From the NCBI GenBank assembly GCA_030847615.1, contig JAUMIR010000001.1:440750687-440814686 (forward strand): a stretch of 64,000 nt of DNA. The letters run 5' to 3'. The stretch comes from Gambelia wislizenii. Lineage: Eukaryota > Chordata > Lepidosauria > Squamata > Crotaphytidae. This document shows, piece after piece, positions 11,101 through 21,882 of the stretch (position 1 is its first letter; every line of letters starts with the position of its first letter). The translations under genes and the position numbers were made by a program. The notes beneath the pieces were generated by a model. It was given only the letters and a program-made list of their open reading frames with translations. It had not been told where the DNA came from and searched no databases.

Positions 11101-12222
11101 AAAGGGCTATGGCAGAGCTTGAAGAAGACGACAGCATCTATATACGCTACCGTACTGATGGTAGCTTGTTTAACTTAAGCCGTCTGAGGGCTCACACTAA
11201 GACTCTAAACTATCTAGTCCGTGAGCTGCTCTTCGCCGATGATGCTGCCCTTGTTGCCCACACAGAAGCAGCTCTGCAGCGCCTAACGTCCTGCTTTGCA
11301 ACAGCTGCAGAGCTGTTTGGGCTAGAAGTCAACCTGAAGAAAACAGAAGTTCTTTACCAGCCTGCACCACAGGACGAACACCACCATCCCCACATTGCCG
11401 TCGGCAAATCAGTGCTCAAGTCCGTTCAGCAGTTCACCTACCTGGGAAGCATCATCTCCTCAGATGCCAAGATTGACAAAGAGATCGATCACAGATTAGC
11501 AAAGGCATATAGTGCATTTGGAAGACTTCACAAAAGAGTCTGGAGCAATAAACACCTGAGGCAAAGCACAAAAATCAGTGTGTATAGAGCCATCGTACTG
11601 TCTATCCTCCTTTATGGATCTGAAACATGGGTTACCTATCGCCACCACCTACGACTCCTCGAGCGCTTTCATCAGCGCTGTCTACGCACAATCCTAAATA
11701 TACACTGGACTGACTATGTGACGAATGTTGCTGTCCTTGAACAAGCAGGGATCACCAGCATTGAGGCCATGATATTGAGAACACAGCTGCGCTGGGCAGG
11801 GCACGTTACTAGGATGGAGGACCATCGCCTCCCAAAAATACTACTCTACGGTGAACTCGCCACGGGTCAGCGTGGGAGGGGCGCTCCAAAAAAGCGATAC
11901 AAGGACTCCCTGAAACAACATCTCAGGCTTGGCCAGATTGATCACCAACGGTGGTCCGCCCTGGCCTCACATCGGGAGGCATGGAGACGCACTATCCACA
12001 ATGCTGCAGCCTTATTTGAGAACTCACGACGAACAAGTCTTGAAGAGAAACGACAACGCAGAAAGAATCACAACCCAAAAACATCACCCAAGGAGACCTT
12101 CTGCTGCACTTTTTGCAACCGGACTTGTTTATCTCGGATTGGCCTTTTTAGTCATCAGCGCGCTTGCAGAATGCGCGGGATGAGTCCTTCCTGAATCTTC
12201 GTTTGCGAAGAAAAGCCAGAGG
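11101..12222 (+). mobile_element. RTE-like non-LTR retrotransposon, copy 2 (5'-truncated)
   Basis: Truncated at AAAGGGCTATGGCAG, in the middle of the reverse-transcriptase domain. It then runs through the tail domain, zinc finger and a very short 3' UTR (TTCGTTTGCGAAG palindrome at about 12199). Nearly identical by eye to copy 3 at 63.43 kb, differing at only a handful of positions over the 570 bp that can be compared, so insertion is likely recent. Confidence 0.85.
11109..12194 (+). CDS. RTE-like reverse transcriptase, C-terminal 361 codons
   Basis: Uninterrupted frame. FADD at about residues 42-45 is the reverse-transcriptase catalytic motif; a KISVYRAIVLSILLYGSETW thumb region lies near residue 160. 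Next come RLLERFHQRCLRTIL, then RWAGHVTRMEDHRLPK and GAPKKRYKDSL. A C-terminal Cys/His finger (CTFCNRTC, then HQRAC) sits at about 333-353. Because the element is 5'-truncated, the first Met is internal to the original protein; the endonuclease and the first half of the polymerase are absent. Not a host gene. An overlapping 84-codon frame at 11929 is a shadow. Confidence 0.8.
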   Translation: MAELEEDDSIYIRYRTDGSLFNLSRLRAHTKTLNYLVRELLFADDAALVAHTEAALQRLTSCFATAAELFGLEVNLKKTEVLYQPAPQDEHHHPHIAVGKSVLKSVQQFTYLGSIISSDAKIDKEIDHRLAKAYSAFGRLHKRVWSNKHLRQSTKISVYRAIVLSILLYGSETWVTYRHHLRLLERFHQRCLRTILNIHWTDYVTNVAVLEQAGITSIEAMILRTQLRWAGHVTRMEDHRLPKILLYGELATGQRGRGAPKKRYKDSLKQHLRLGQIDHQRWSALASHREAWRRTIHNAAALFENSRRTSLEEKRQRRKNHNPKTSPKETFCCTFCNRTCLSRIGLFSHQRACRMRGMSPS

Positions 12223-12355
12223 TATTGGATTGATATCCCACTTTTCTCCCAGGATGGGATCCAAGGAGGCAGGCTTCCAGAAGTTTAAAACAAGATGGTT
12301 GACTGACTGAACCCAAAGAGTAGTCACTGATGGCTCCTCTTCATCCTGGAGAGAA

Positions 12356-12607
12356 GTGACCAGTGGGGTGCCACAGGGTTCTGTCCTGGGCCCAGTGCTA
12401 TTTAACATCTTTATTAATGACTTGGATGAGGGAATAGAGGGCATTCTTATCAAGTTTGCAGATGACACCAAATTAGGAGGGGTAGCGAATACCCCAGAGG
12501 ACAAGATCAGAATCCAAAATGACCTTAACAGATTAGAAAGCTGGGCCAATATTAACAAAATGAATTTCAACAGGAAGAAATGTAGGATACTAGAAAAGCA
12601 CAGATAA
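12356..12607 (+). pseudogene. CR1 reverse transcriptase fragment
   Basis: 83-codon frame carrying the RT motif [20 protein letters not shown] and FADDTKLGG with both catalytic aspartates. It is closely matched by the degraded copy at 55211-55399. The frame stops at 12607 shortly before the Penelope insertion. Residual coding sequence of a dead element. Confidence 0.85.
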
Positions 12608-12660
12608 AGGATGGGTGACACCTAGCTTGATGGCAGTACATGCAAAAGGGATCTAGGAGT

Positions 12661-12834
12661 TTTCCGTGGTTTTTTTCTGGGCTGTGAGGCCGTGTTCTCT
12701 GAAGATGTCAGCCACAGATGCAGGCAAAACATCAGGAATAAACTCTTCCAGAACATGGCCTCACAGCTCAGGAAAAAACTCTCGAAAAACCTATGGATGC
12801 CGGGCGTGAAAGCCTTCACCTTCACATTGAACAT
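12661..12834. mobile_element. Penelope-like terminal repeat, short palindromic insertion
   Basis: 174-bp insertion in CR1, flanked by the 10-bp duplication ATCTAGGAGT (12651-12660 and 12835-12844). It contains TTTTTCTGGGCTGTGAGGCC, GCCACAGATGCAGGC and the asymmetric end GGATGCCGGGCGTGAAAGCC, all shared with the insertions at 39304-39528 and 58836 onward. The inverted arms are shorter here than at 39.3 kb. Assignment to Penelope comes from the 58.8-kb copy, where the same sequence adjoins a GIY-YIG coding region. Confidence 0.7.
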
Positions 12835-12933
12835 ATCTAGGAGTCTTAGTGGACCACAAGCTGAACACGAGTCAGCAGTTTGATGCAGCAGCTAAAAAAG
12901 CCAATGCAATTCTAAGCTGCATTAATAGGAGTA

Positions 12934-15176
12934 CAGTCGTCCCTTCACATTCGCGGGGGTTCCGTTCCGCGGACCCCCGCGAATGTGAAAAATCCGCGAA
13001 TAAAAAACACCCCTCCCCCTCCCTCCCCAGGCCTTCGCGGGGCCTTGCTAGGCCCCGCGGAGGTCTCCCCGGCCCTCCCTCCGTCCCTGCCCAGGCCTTC
13101 GCGGGGCCTTGCTAGGCCCCGCGGAGGCCTCCCCGGCCCTCTCTCCCTCCCTGCCCAGGCCTTCGCGGGGCCTTGCTAGGCCCCGTGGAGGCCTCCCCGG
13201 CCCTCCCTCCCTCCCTGCCCAGGCCTTCACGGGGCCTTGCTAGGCCCCACGGAGGTCTCCCCGGCCCTCCCTCCCTCCCTGCCCAGGCCTTTGCGGGGCC
13301 TTCCTAGGCCCCGCGGAGGCCTCCCCGGCCCTCCCTCCCTCCCTCCCCAGGCCTTCGCGGGGCCTTGCTAGGCCCCACGGAGGCCTCCCCGGCCCTCCCT
13401 CCCTCCCTGCCCAGGCCTTCGCGGGGCCTTGCTAGGCCCCGCGGAGGCCTCCCCGGCCCTCCCTCCATCCCTGCCCAGGCCTTCGCGGGGCCTTGCTAGG
13501 CCCCGCGGAGGTCTCCCCGACCCTCCCTCCCTCCCTCCCCAGGCCTTCGCGGGGCCTCCGGAGGGCCTCCAGGGGTCCCGCGAAGGCCTCCCCACCCCTC
13601 CCCAGGCCCTTGCGGGGGCCTCCTCAACCCTCCCTCCCTCCCTGCCCAGGCCTTTGCGGGGCCTTCCTACGCCCCGCGGAGGCCTCCCCGGCCCTCCCTC
13701 CCTCCCTCCCCAGGCCTTCGCGGGGCCTTGCTAGGCCCCACGGAGGCCTCCCCGGCCCTCCCTCCCTCCCCAGGCCTTCGCGGGGCCTTGCTAGGCCCCG
13801 CGGAGGCCTCCCCGGCCCTCCCTCCATCCCTGCCCAGGCCTTCGCGGGGCCTTGCTAGGCCCCGCGGAGGCCTCCCCGGCCCTCCCTCCATCCCTGCCCA
13901 GGCCTTCGCGGGGCCTTGCTAGGCCCCACGGAGGCCTCCCCGGCCCTCCCTCCCTCCCCAGGCCTTCGCGGGGCCTTGCTAGGCCCCGCGGAGGTCTCCC
14001 CGACCCTCCCTCCCTCCCTCCCCAGGCCTTCGCGGGGCCTCCGGAGGGCCTCCAGGGGTCCCACGAAGGCCTCCCCACCCCTCCCCAGGCCCTTGCGGGG
14101 CCTCCGGAGGGCCTCCGGGGGTCCCACGAAGGCCTCCCCACCACTCCCCAGGCCTTCGCGGGGCCTCCGGAGGGCCTCCGGGGGTCCCGCGAAGGCCTCC
14201 CCACCCCTCCCCAGGCCTTCGCGGGGCCTCCGGAGGGCCTCCTGGGGTGCCGCGAAGGCCTCCCCACCCCTCCCCAGGCCTTCGCGGGGCCTCCGGAGGG
14301 CCTCCGGGGGTCCCGCGAAGGCCTCCCCACCCCTCCCCAGGCCTTCGCGGGGCCTCCGGTGGGCCTCCGGGGGTCCCGCGAAGGCCTCCCCACCCCTCCC
14401 CAGGCCTTCGCGGGGCCTACGGAGGGCCTCCGGGGGTCCCGCGAAGGCCTCCCCACCTCTCCCCAGGCATTCACGGGGCCTCAGGAGGGCCTCCGGGGGT
14501 CCCGCGAAGGCCTCCCCACCCCTCCCCAGGCCTTCGCGGGGCCTCCGGAGGGCCTCCGGGGGTCCCGCCAAGGCCTTCGCACCGCTCCCCAGGCCTTCGC
14601 GGGGCCTCCGGAGGGCCTCCGGGGGTCCCGCCAAGGCGTCCCCACCCCTCCCCAGTCCTTTGCGGGGCCTCCGGAGGGCCTCCGGGGGTCCCGCGAAGGC
14701 CTCCCCACCCCTCCCCAGGCCTTTGCGGGGCCTCCGGAGGGCCTCCGGTGGTCCCGCGAAGGCCTCCCCACCTCTCCCCAGGCCTTCGTGGGGCCTCCGG
14801 AGGCCTTCGCGGGGCCTCCGGAGGGCCTCCGGGGGTCCCGCGAAGGCCTCCCCACCCCTCCCCAGGCCTTTGCGGGGCCTCCGGAGGGCCTCCGGTGGTC
14901 CCGCGAAGGCCTCCCCATCCCTTCCCAGGCCTTCGCGGGGCCTCTGGAGGGCCTCCGGGGGTCCCGCGAAGGCCTCCCCACCCCTCCCCAGGCCTTCGCG
15001 GGGCCTCCGGAGGGCCTCCGGGCGTCCCGCGAAGGCCTCCCCACCCCTCCCCAGGTCTTTCACGGGGCCTCTGGAGGCCCTGTGTCGCGGTTTTGGGGGG
15101 GCCCGGGGGGGGCCTCCCAAAACCGCGAATAACCGAAACCGCGAATGTCAAGTTCGCGAATGTGGAGGGACAACTG
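12934..15176 (+). mobile_element. TA-flanked pogo/mariner-type MITE expanded by a minisatellite
   Basis: 2243-bp insertion in CR1. Left terminus CAGTCGTCCCTTCACATTCG and right terminus CGAATGTGGAGGGACAACTG are inverted repeats with two mismatches, flanked by TA (12932-12933, 15177-15178). CR1 resumes without loss (compare 55950-55965). Sub-terminal motifs GGGGTTCCGTTCCGCGGACC and AAATCCGCGAATAA match the layout of the ordinary 220-250-bp relatives at 23892, 24802 and 47822. Nearly all excess length is the tandem repeat at 13027-15060. Confidence 0.85.
13027..15060. repeat. GC-rich minisatellite, 64- and 63-bp units
   Basis: Type 1 units (64-bp period, CCAGGCCTTCGCGGGGCCTT, then GCTAGGCCCCGCGGAGG) fill about 13027-13545 and 13646-14030. 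Type 2 units (63-bp period, CGGGGCCTCCGGAGGGCCTC, then GGGGGTCCCGCGAAGGCC) fill about 13546-13645 and 14030-15060. Units contain palindromic GGCCTCCGGAGG-type cores and are CpG-rich. Because 63 is a multiple of three, type 2 arrays stay open in all frames, which generates 187-426-codon repetitive frames on both strands (for example PPEGLRGSREGLP repeats). These are not genes. Confidence 0.95.
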
Positions 15177-15889
15177 TATAGTGTCTAGATCAAAGGAAGT
15201 AATCATGCCACTCTATTCTGCTTTGGTCAGCCCTCACCTGGAATACTGTATCCAGTTCTGGGCACCACACTTCAGGAAGGATACTGAGAAGATGGAACGT
15301 ATCCAGAGAAGGGTGACCAAAATGGTGGGTGGTCTGGAAGCCATGCCCTATGAGGAGAGGCTTAGGGAGCTGGGTATGTTTAGAATGGAGACGAGAAGGT
15401 TGAGAGGGGATGTGACAGCCATGTTTAAATATTTGAAGTGATGTCATACTGAGGATGGAGCAAGCTTGTTTTCTGCTGCTCCAGAGACTAGGACATGGAG
15501 CAATGGGTGCAAAGTACGGGAAAAGAGATTCCACCTAAGCAGTAGGAAGAGCTTCCTGACAGCAAGAGCTATTTGGAAGTGGAATACGCTGCCTCATAGT
15601 GTGGTGGAATCTCCTTCTTTGGAGGTTTTTAAACAGAGGCTGGATGGCCATCTGTCGGGAATAATTTAATTGTGTATTCCTGCATGCCATGGAGTTAGAC
15701 TGGATGGCCCTTGTGGTCTCTTCCAACTCTTTGATTCTAAGATTAATTTAAAATCTTATTTTACAAAAGTTTAAAAAAGACTTAAATAACAACATATTAA
15801 AAACCATGATTAAAACAGTTAAAAACACATTTAAAACATATTTCCTAATAACAGATTAAACACAGCACACCACTTCACAAACACTACTG

Positions 15890-16720
15890 CTGTATAATTT
15901 AAAACTCTTTTTTAACTTTATTTTTATAACATTAATTCTTATATAATAAAAAGAAAGTAAAAACAAAGAGAACAACCCACAAAATTCACAAAAACTTTGT
16001 AGACAATTTAATATAAAGGACTTTGATGTTAAGTAACAGATAACATCACATAACAACCACATAACATGTCCACTTACAGAACCTATACCACTTGGGATGC
16101 TAAGCTATTGTTTCTCATCCCCTCCTATCTCATCTTCTTACTAGTAACCTGCTTAATCTAAATACTAAATAATTATACATATCTAATATAACTATTGTAT
16201 ACATCTATATAGTCCTTTGTATATGATATTTTCTGTTAGTATATACTCTTCCCATTCTTGGAGAGTTGATCCTTATTTATTATCAGTTCTCTAAACTTAT
16301 TATTGCTAACTTCCCCCCATTTGTCTTTCCATACAGTAAGTATACTTTCCCAATCTTTATAGGATTTTCCTGAATTATTCTCACCCATAGCCATTGTTAA
16401 TTTGTCCATTTCATACATTTAGTATAGTTTTAGAAGCCAATCATCCTTGGATGGTGTTTCCTTGTTTTTCCAGTTTTTTGCATATACTATCCTGGCGGCC
16501 AAGACCGTATAAAGTAGTATTCTCCCATGTTTTTTCTGTGAATTTTTATCTATTACATGTAACATATTAAGTAAATATAGTTCTGGATTCATCCGATAGT
16601 TAATATTTAATGTTTGTGTTATTAAAGTACCGGTATGAATTCTTCTCCAAAATTTTGTCTCCTTTCCACATTGCCACCACATATGGAAGAATGTGCCTCT
16701 TCCTTCCCCACATTAAAACA
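15890..16720 (-). mobile_element. L1 LINE 3' part (ORF2 C-terminus and 3' UTR)
   Basis: On the minus strand, 16682-16419 reads MWWQCGKETKFWRRIHTG and, after a gap, LAARIVYAKNWKNKETPSKD. 16418-16236 continues with LTMAMGENNSGKSYKDWES and ILTVWKDKWGE. This is the C-terminal part of vertebrate L1 ORF2 (W-rich 'HMWW' motif, then 'AAR...A..WK'). A stop at about 16419 separates the two halves. The A/T-rich stretch to about 15890 is the likely 3' UTR; its end is uncertain. Confidence 0.75.
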
Positions 16721-16916
16721 TTTTATTGATGAGTTTTGATCATTCTCACCTCTTCTTCTCCCCCAGCATGGCTAAAATGCCTAAAGTTATACACATTGGG
16801 CTCCTGTGTATTTCACTAAATATGTTGCAGAGTCAGCTCTACTAGACTGACAGCAGTCTGTTCTCTGGCATGATAGAACTGGGTCAGAACCAGAGGTCCC
16901 CTCAGCACTAGAGCTA

Positions 16917-18439
16917 TGAGGTCTGTCTATCAAATAACAAGACTGATACAATAACCCATCTTTATTTATATGTATTACAATTCTAATGCTTGTCCCCTTC
17001 AATATACTCTCTGTTTGCACTCACACACCAACGCAGTCTTGTTTTCCACTGGTTGAAGGGGTGGAGCAGATCAGTTCCTGTCAGCTGTTTCAACACATCT
17101 GTGTTCCTTTAATCACCAATTTCACTTTAGGGAAAAGAAAAAAGTTGCATAGTGCCAAATATGGCGAATCTCTCTCTCTCTCTGGCTTATGGAGGATGTT
17201 CAAGTGTAGTAATGCATTTATCAGCCAAAAACTGCTTCACAGAAAGTACTGTGTGAGCAGACCCATTGTCTTGATGAGGAATGAAACCATTTTTCCATGG
17301 TTCTGGCCTCCCCCCACCCCAACTTTTGGAGATTTTCAGACAGGAACAAAAAAAAATGTTCCTGCCCCACAATCTCCACTTCCGCCCCTACCCCATCGCT
17401 GTCACATCACAATCATGCTCCCCACCGTACTTACCTCCTCTCCCATTGTTCCTGCAGCCCATGAGTGAATGGAGCTCTAATGGAGCTCCATTGACTTCCT
17501 GGATCAAAATCCTGTGGAGTCTCATGAGAAGACACAAGCATAGGAAATTCAAAAAGAAAAAGAAAAAAATGACAGCAAGCACAAAAACACACTTTAAAAG
17601 GTAGAGGTAATCTGGGGAGGGTCATAAAAAGTGTGTTACTTACCTGGATATCCCAATCTCACCCTGAAGTGTTCTGGCAGGGACCTCCCATTGATGTTGG
17701 GATCTCACCAGCATAGCGGGGGCACCTTTTCACTCATAGGAACATCCATGACAGAAACAGAATGGGGGATCTATTGATGGCTTATCCTGTCAATAAAAAT
17801 CAGCACCGGTGGAACGGCAGCAGAACATGTGCATAACAAGGGGGGAACAACATAATCTGAAAAGAGAGCCCTTTTGCAGTCTCCTGGCATTCGTGTAATG
17901 CCACTTTTAATGAGTCTGATAATCTCCTTTCTCTCAGCTTTATTAAAACTTCCTTAGAATAATGCTGATTCACTGTTCTTCTGGAACCCATTCTGCCAAA
18001 ATTGCATCCTTGATGTAAGAAACCCCCCAATGAGCATAGCTTTGAACACCTATCCACCTTTTGGTTTTTGAATGTGGACTTGCTTTGACACACTTTTTTC
18101 ACTCTTGGTGATTATGGTGCATTGACTGTCATTTTGTCTCAGGATCATACTGGAAGATCCAGGTTTCATCACAAGTGATGATTTTTTGAAAAAGGTTTGG
18201 GTCAGCTTCAATTTGTTGCCACGTTGCTTGACTTTTAAACTTAGCATTTTTCCAGCACACAACAGACAATGTAGCTGCTTTAAACAACCACTGACAATTA
18301 ACTGAACAACCGAGAGTGTTGATGTTTGTCATGCAGGTTCAGACATGTTTGAGGTCACCACTCAAGCATTCACAATCAGTTCTCCCTGATTTGTCTGAAA
18401 GGTAGAAACACAGTTTTGTTATTTAAGAGGCAGACCTCA
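16917..18439 (-). mobile_element. mariner DNA transposon, decayed, copy A
   Basis: Terminal inverted repeats TGAGGTCTGTCTATCAAATA (16917 onward) and its partner ending at about 18430 (TATTTAAGAGGCAGACCTCA) differ at about 4 of 29 positions. Minus-strand frames carry mariner transposase pieces: IITCDETWIFQYDPETK (first catalytic Asp), then HQDNGSAHTVLSVKQFLADK (second). Much of the N-terminal DNA-binding region is deleted compared with copy B. An insertion of about 560 bp (17295-17860) splits the transposase. Non-functional. Confidence 0.75.
17295..17860. mobile_element. GGACTTTATCAGA-family MITE, degenerate copy 2
   Basis: Inserted in mariner copy A. Interior landmarks shared with the copies at 9714, 48734 and 52413 are CTTACCTCC, ATTGACTTCC, AAACACACTTTAAAA, GTCATAAAAAGTGTGT, TACCTGGATATC and TCTATTGATGGCTTA. 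Both termini are lost or mutated, so no target duplication can be read. Frames of 60-107 codons on both strands here are shadows. Confidence 0.6.
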
Positions 18440-20693
18440 GATATTATCTGAGGCATTTATATTCCTTGAACACAGAAGTTGTGTGTGTGTATGTGTGTGT
18501 AAATATGCATGCTTATATCCTGAAGAAGCATGAGACAGACTCTTTCCCTTTTCCAAAGGGCCTTTGATCCTGAAAGTGGAGAGGGGAGGACTCTTGGTGG
18601 CAGAAGTTAGAAAGACAATTTCACATTCTGGCCTCCCATGGCTTCCCATACCATTTGCAACAATGTTCTGAAGGGTTTTCCAACTCCCCACAACCGGTTT
18701 TCAGGGACACTTTGCAGAATCTCTAAACCCAAGCAAGTATATCTTTTATTCCCAACACATTTCAAGTAAAATTAATTTTCTCAAGGAAATTGTTTTGACA
18801 AAAGTAAGCAAGGCAGTTTGATATGCTCACTACACAGACAGAAAAGCAAATGCAAATAAAACATCTGTGTGTCTAAGAGAGAGTAGCAGGCATGCTCACA
18901 AATATTCGCAGATTAGCCCTCTTGGTATCAATGGAAACACGCTTGTATTGATGGGCAGTGAATAGCCATCTTGAATTACCCCACCTGTTGGGGTAAGGGC
19001 ATTTAAAAAAAAAAATCTCCCCCAAAATCCATCTCAAGAACTGATAGTGGTAGACACTGCTGTGCTCAAACCATGTTAAACGATGGTGAAGCATTGGCCA
19101 CAAAAGAATAGCTATTTCATCCCTTTATATGAATTGTAACAATTAGAGAGTATTCTTCCAAGAAAGTATATGAGTGTTAAGGATGAACACTGCATCCATT
19201 TTTGTCAAAGGCAGGAATCCCCATCGAGTATGACGGCCTAGATTTAGGCCATTAAAAGAACACCGTTTCACTGCTAGCATGATGTTAAAAATATGGATAT
19301 TTCTTTCAGAATATACACAGAAATCTTAAGTAAAGTTTGATACAATGAAATAGCAATTTGGAATTCTGAATCGTTTCCCAATAGCTGAAACATATAATCA
19401 GCCATGATGCATTCTTACTTTCTACGAAATAGAGCTTTAAATAAGATGGGCAAAGAAATAATCTCCAAATGGAGACCAATGGGGGAAAAATAGGATTATT
19501 TAAGGTGACTTGGGTTTCATATGTGGAATAAAAATGGAATGTTCAAGTAATTTTCCAAATGCAAAGCTATTTTATACAATGAGGACAGCTTTAAAAAAAA
19601 ACCCATTTGCTAGCCTGTGGTGAGTGATTTACAGTCATCAAAATCCTGCAGGTAATTGTGGAAATCTGCATGAGACTGCTCTGCAAAACTGGAAGAACCT
19701 TATTATAATGAACTCCGTGTGAAGAAAAAAGCCGGGAGGCAGGAGAGGGGGAGAAGAGAGAGGGAGAGAGTCTGCCCTCTACTGGACAGACTTGCAATGC
19801 AGATTTGTGCCATGGCACCTATATTGCCAGAATTGTCTCTCTTGATCCCAAGAGCCTGCTGGGCTAGATGGGATAGTTTGCAGAAATCAAATTGGCCAAC
19901 CAACAGCTTTACAATAATGTGACTACTATAGTTGCTAAGTTCTGCCTATCCATTTAAAAGTAAGCCCTGTTGAGTTCCATGGGACTTAGGTGTGGATAGG
20001 ACTTCGTTCTTAATGATTTAAGGATCAAAAGGGAGTGGTACCAAAAGTGGCAGGAAGGATCGTTGCTAAGAATGAAAACACTGGTATACATTAATTATTT
20101 CAGGGGGAAAAATCACAAAAGCAAAGACACACCAAGTTGCACTCACGCTGATGGATGGGAGTACATATTGCTGCGGTCTGGCAGCCTGGAAGGGATCCTG
20201 GGGTTTGAATATGTTGCGTACATTTTTGTCTTTCTGACCATGGGAACAAAGGTGGGAAGTCCTTCCACCTCCGGCTGAGCCAGGCTCCAGGTTGCTCCGG
20301 ACACTGGAGACCCTGCTCTGTTCCTCCCCATCTGTTGCATCAGGTAGTTGCCTCATTCTCCCCCCACCCCCTGCCCATCCCCCCACTTGCCTTCTTAGCC
20401 ACCAGAGACACTTCGAGTGTACTCAGCAGGATGCTTCCCAGGCAGGTCTCCAGAGTCTCTTCCTATCAGTGAGGAAGAAGCAGAAGAGCCCCTTCCTTGC
20501 ATCCTTTCCTTTTATGCACAGCCCTGAAAGGCCCTTTACTGCTCAGCCCAAAGCCACCTCCCCAGCCCAGCAGTCCTTACTTAGCCAGCTGGCCAGCCCG
20601 CACTTATTCACTAGTAGCCTCTGCCCATCACACAGATCTGCTGCCTGCTCCTCATCCCCCAAATTTTTTTACTGCAGCCTGAATCTGCTCTAA
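18440..20693. other. No gene recognised
   Basis: Mostly unassigned sequence. It includes a short GT run at 18481-18500, an imperfect palindromic motif at 19960-20010 (TAAGCCCTGTTGAGTTCCAT, then GGGACTTAGG) that recurs in degraded form elsewhere, and C-rich DNA at 20320-20690. The 133-codon plus-strand frame at 20292 shows no domain and has overlapping rivals. Confidence 0.4.
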
Positions 20694-20930
20694 GTGGCCC
20701 TGTCTACTTTACATAGTAATAGTTTGATAGGTGATTGTTGCATCCTAAGGAATACTAAGATTTATAGTTTTGTGAGATACGGTATTTAGAGTTCTATGCT
20801 CAAGAATGCTAATATACAGTACTTCCCCGAATGCAGCACCAGAGCCCACTGGCAGAGACCTCTAAGTACCTCACCAAGCTAAAAATCCCAGGATTTCCTA
20901 GGATGCAACATGATAGTTAAGGTGTATCAA
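20694..20930. mobile_element. Degenerate palindromic Harbinger-like MITE
   Basis: Begins TGGCCCTGTCTAC, contains AAGATTTATAGTTTTGTGAG and later CTCACCAAGCTAAAAATCCC, AGGATTTCCTAGGATG. This is the arrangement of the clean 204-bp palindrome at 58617-58820 (CTACAAATACCAGGATCC core). Heavily diverged, so no clear right end. Confidence 0.45.
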
Positions 20931-21039
20931 AGCAATATTTCTAAAACTGAGTAGTCTTGGTACATTCCCAGTCCTATTGAGTTAAAAATGCTAGGAAAAG
21001 ACACAAGAAAGGAAACGATAAACTAGCTTTACTGCTTCA

Positions 21040-21309
21040 CTCATAATGAGAGACTAGAAACCAAGGCTATTTATTGTATTCCGCTGGCTATTTATTGTAT
21101 TCCACTGGCTATTTATTGTATTTATTGTTTTTAAAGGTGATTTTAGACAGTTGCTTTTAATTTATATGTGTTTAATATTTTTTTATAGGGGAGGGTGGGG
21201 GTGGGGGTGTTTAGGGATTTTTATATGTATTGTATTTTAATTTTTGTAAGCCGCCCCGATTGTTTTAACAGAGGGGCAGGGTATAAATTATTATTATTAT
21301 TATTATTTC
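21040..21309 (+). mobile_element. L2 LINE 3' UTR and tail
   Basis: Ends TTGTAAGCCGCCCCGATTGT, AGAGGGGCAGGGTATAAATT and an (ATT)n tail. This is the same 3' terminus as the L2 at 30.24 kb seen on the other strand (GCCCCTCTGC and CGGGGCGGCTTACAA). Contains two repeats of GGCTATTTATTGTATTCC upstream (about 21066-21120). No coding sequence. Confidence 0.8.
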
Positions 21310-21589
21310 GCCTCAGATTCCCCCGCCCACAAACAAACAAACAAACAAAAACAAAAAACACCCTGATAGGGTAGAGAGATGTAAAAATGACATGAACCAG
21401 AAAATGAATGATCCATCTGCCCTTAGAGATCCTATATATTTATTCATTACACATATACTGTATATATACAAATCACAAGTTTAGGCAAAGTGTGAAATTT
21501 GAGACCGTGTGAAACATACACAGTCTGCTCAATCTCTGCTATACCCCACAGGTGGTGAATTACCTACTTAAGAAATAAAGCCAGCTATT

Positions 21590-21710
21590 AAAGCAGGGGT
21601 AGCAATCTTGTGTCCCTCCAGATGTTGTTGGACTGCAACTCCCATCAGAATAGCTGATGGTGAGAAGCGCTGTGAGTTGCAGTCTGACAACATTTTGAGG
21701 CGTTGTTACA
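21590..21710. repeat. Short palindromic interspersed repeat
   Basis: TCCAGATGTTGTTGGACTGC followed by AACTCCCATCAGAATAGC, and on the other side GTGAGTTGCAGTCTGACAAC. The two halves form an imperfect hairpin. Related pieces occur at 36050-36125, 36190-36330 and 38785-38820. Probably a hairpin MITE family common in squamates; superfamily not determined. Confidence 0.55.
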
Positions 21711-21882
21711 CAATTCCCACCTCTACATGAAAGGAACATCAAGGCTTCAATCCTAAACACCATTACTAGAGAGAAAGTTCCTCTTCAACTATGTGTAAGA
21801 GTGTCTGAGACATCAGTCTTGATATTCTTTCAGTGTCTGGTGATGCTTTGTGAACTCAGTGGGATTCATTCTGAGTAAAAGA

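Larger units (their letters stand above)
12293..15743 (+). mobile_element. CR1 LINE, 5'-truncated, interrupted by two insertions
   Basis: A CR1 copy that starts in the reverse transcriptase and runs to TTCCAACTCTTTGATTCTAA at about 15740. It is cut by a Penelope terminal repeat (12661-12834) and by a TA-flanked element filled with a minisatellite (12934-15176). The host parts 12293-12660, 12845-12933 and 15177-15743 are collinear with the CR1 at 55.1-56.5 kb. 12223-12292 (ATATCCCACTTTTCTCCCAGG) looks like a separate L2-type tail remnant. Confidence 0.85.

Noticed and set aside
12148..12621. 157-codon minus-strand frame
   Set aside because: Antisense shadow of the RTE-like tail and CR1 reverse transcriptase.
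13791..15188. Large overlapping open frames (187-426 codons) on both strands
   Set aside because: They are produced by a stop-free GC-rich 63-bp repeat; several frames are open at the same place, and there is no conserved domain.
20292..20693. 133-codon plus-strand protein
   Set aside because: No domain; proline/serine-rich because of C-rich DNA; overlapping frames in other phases.
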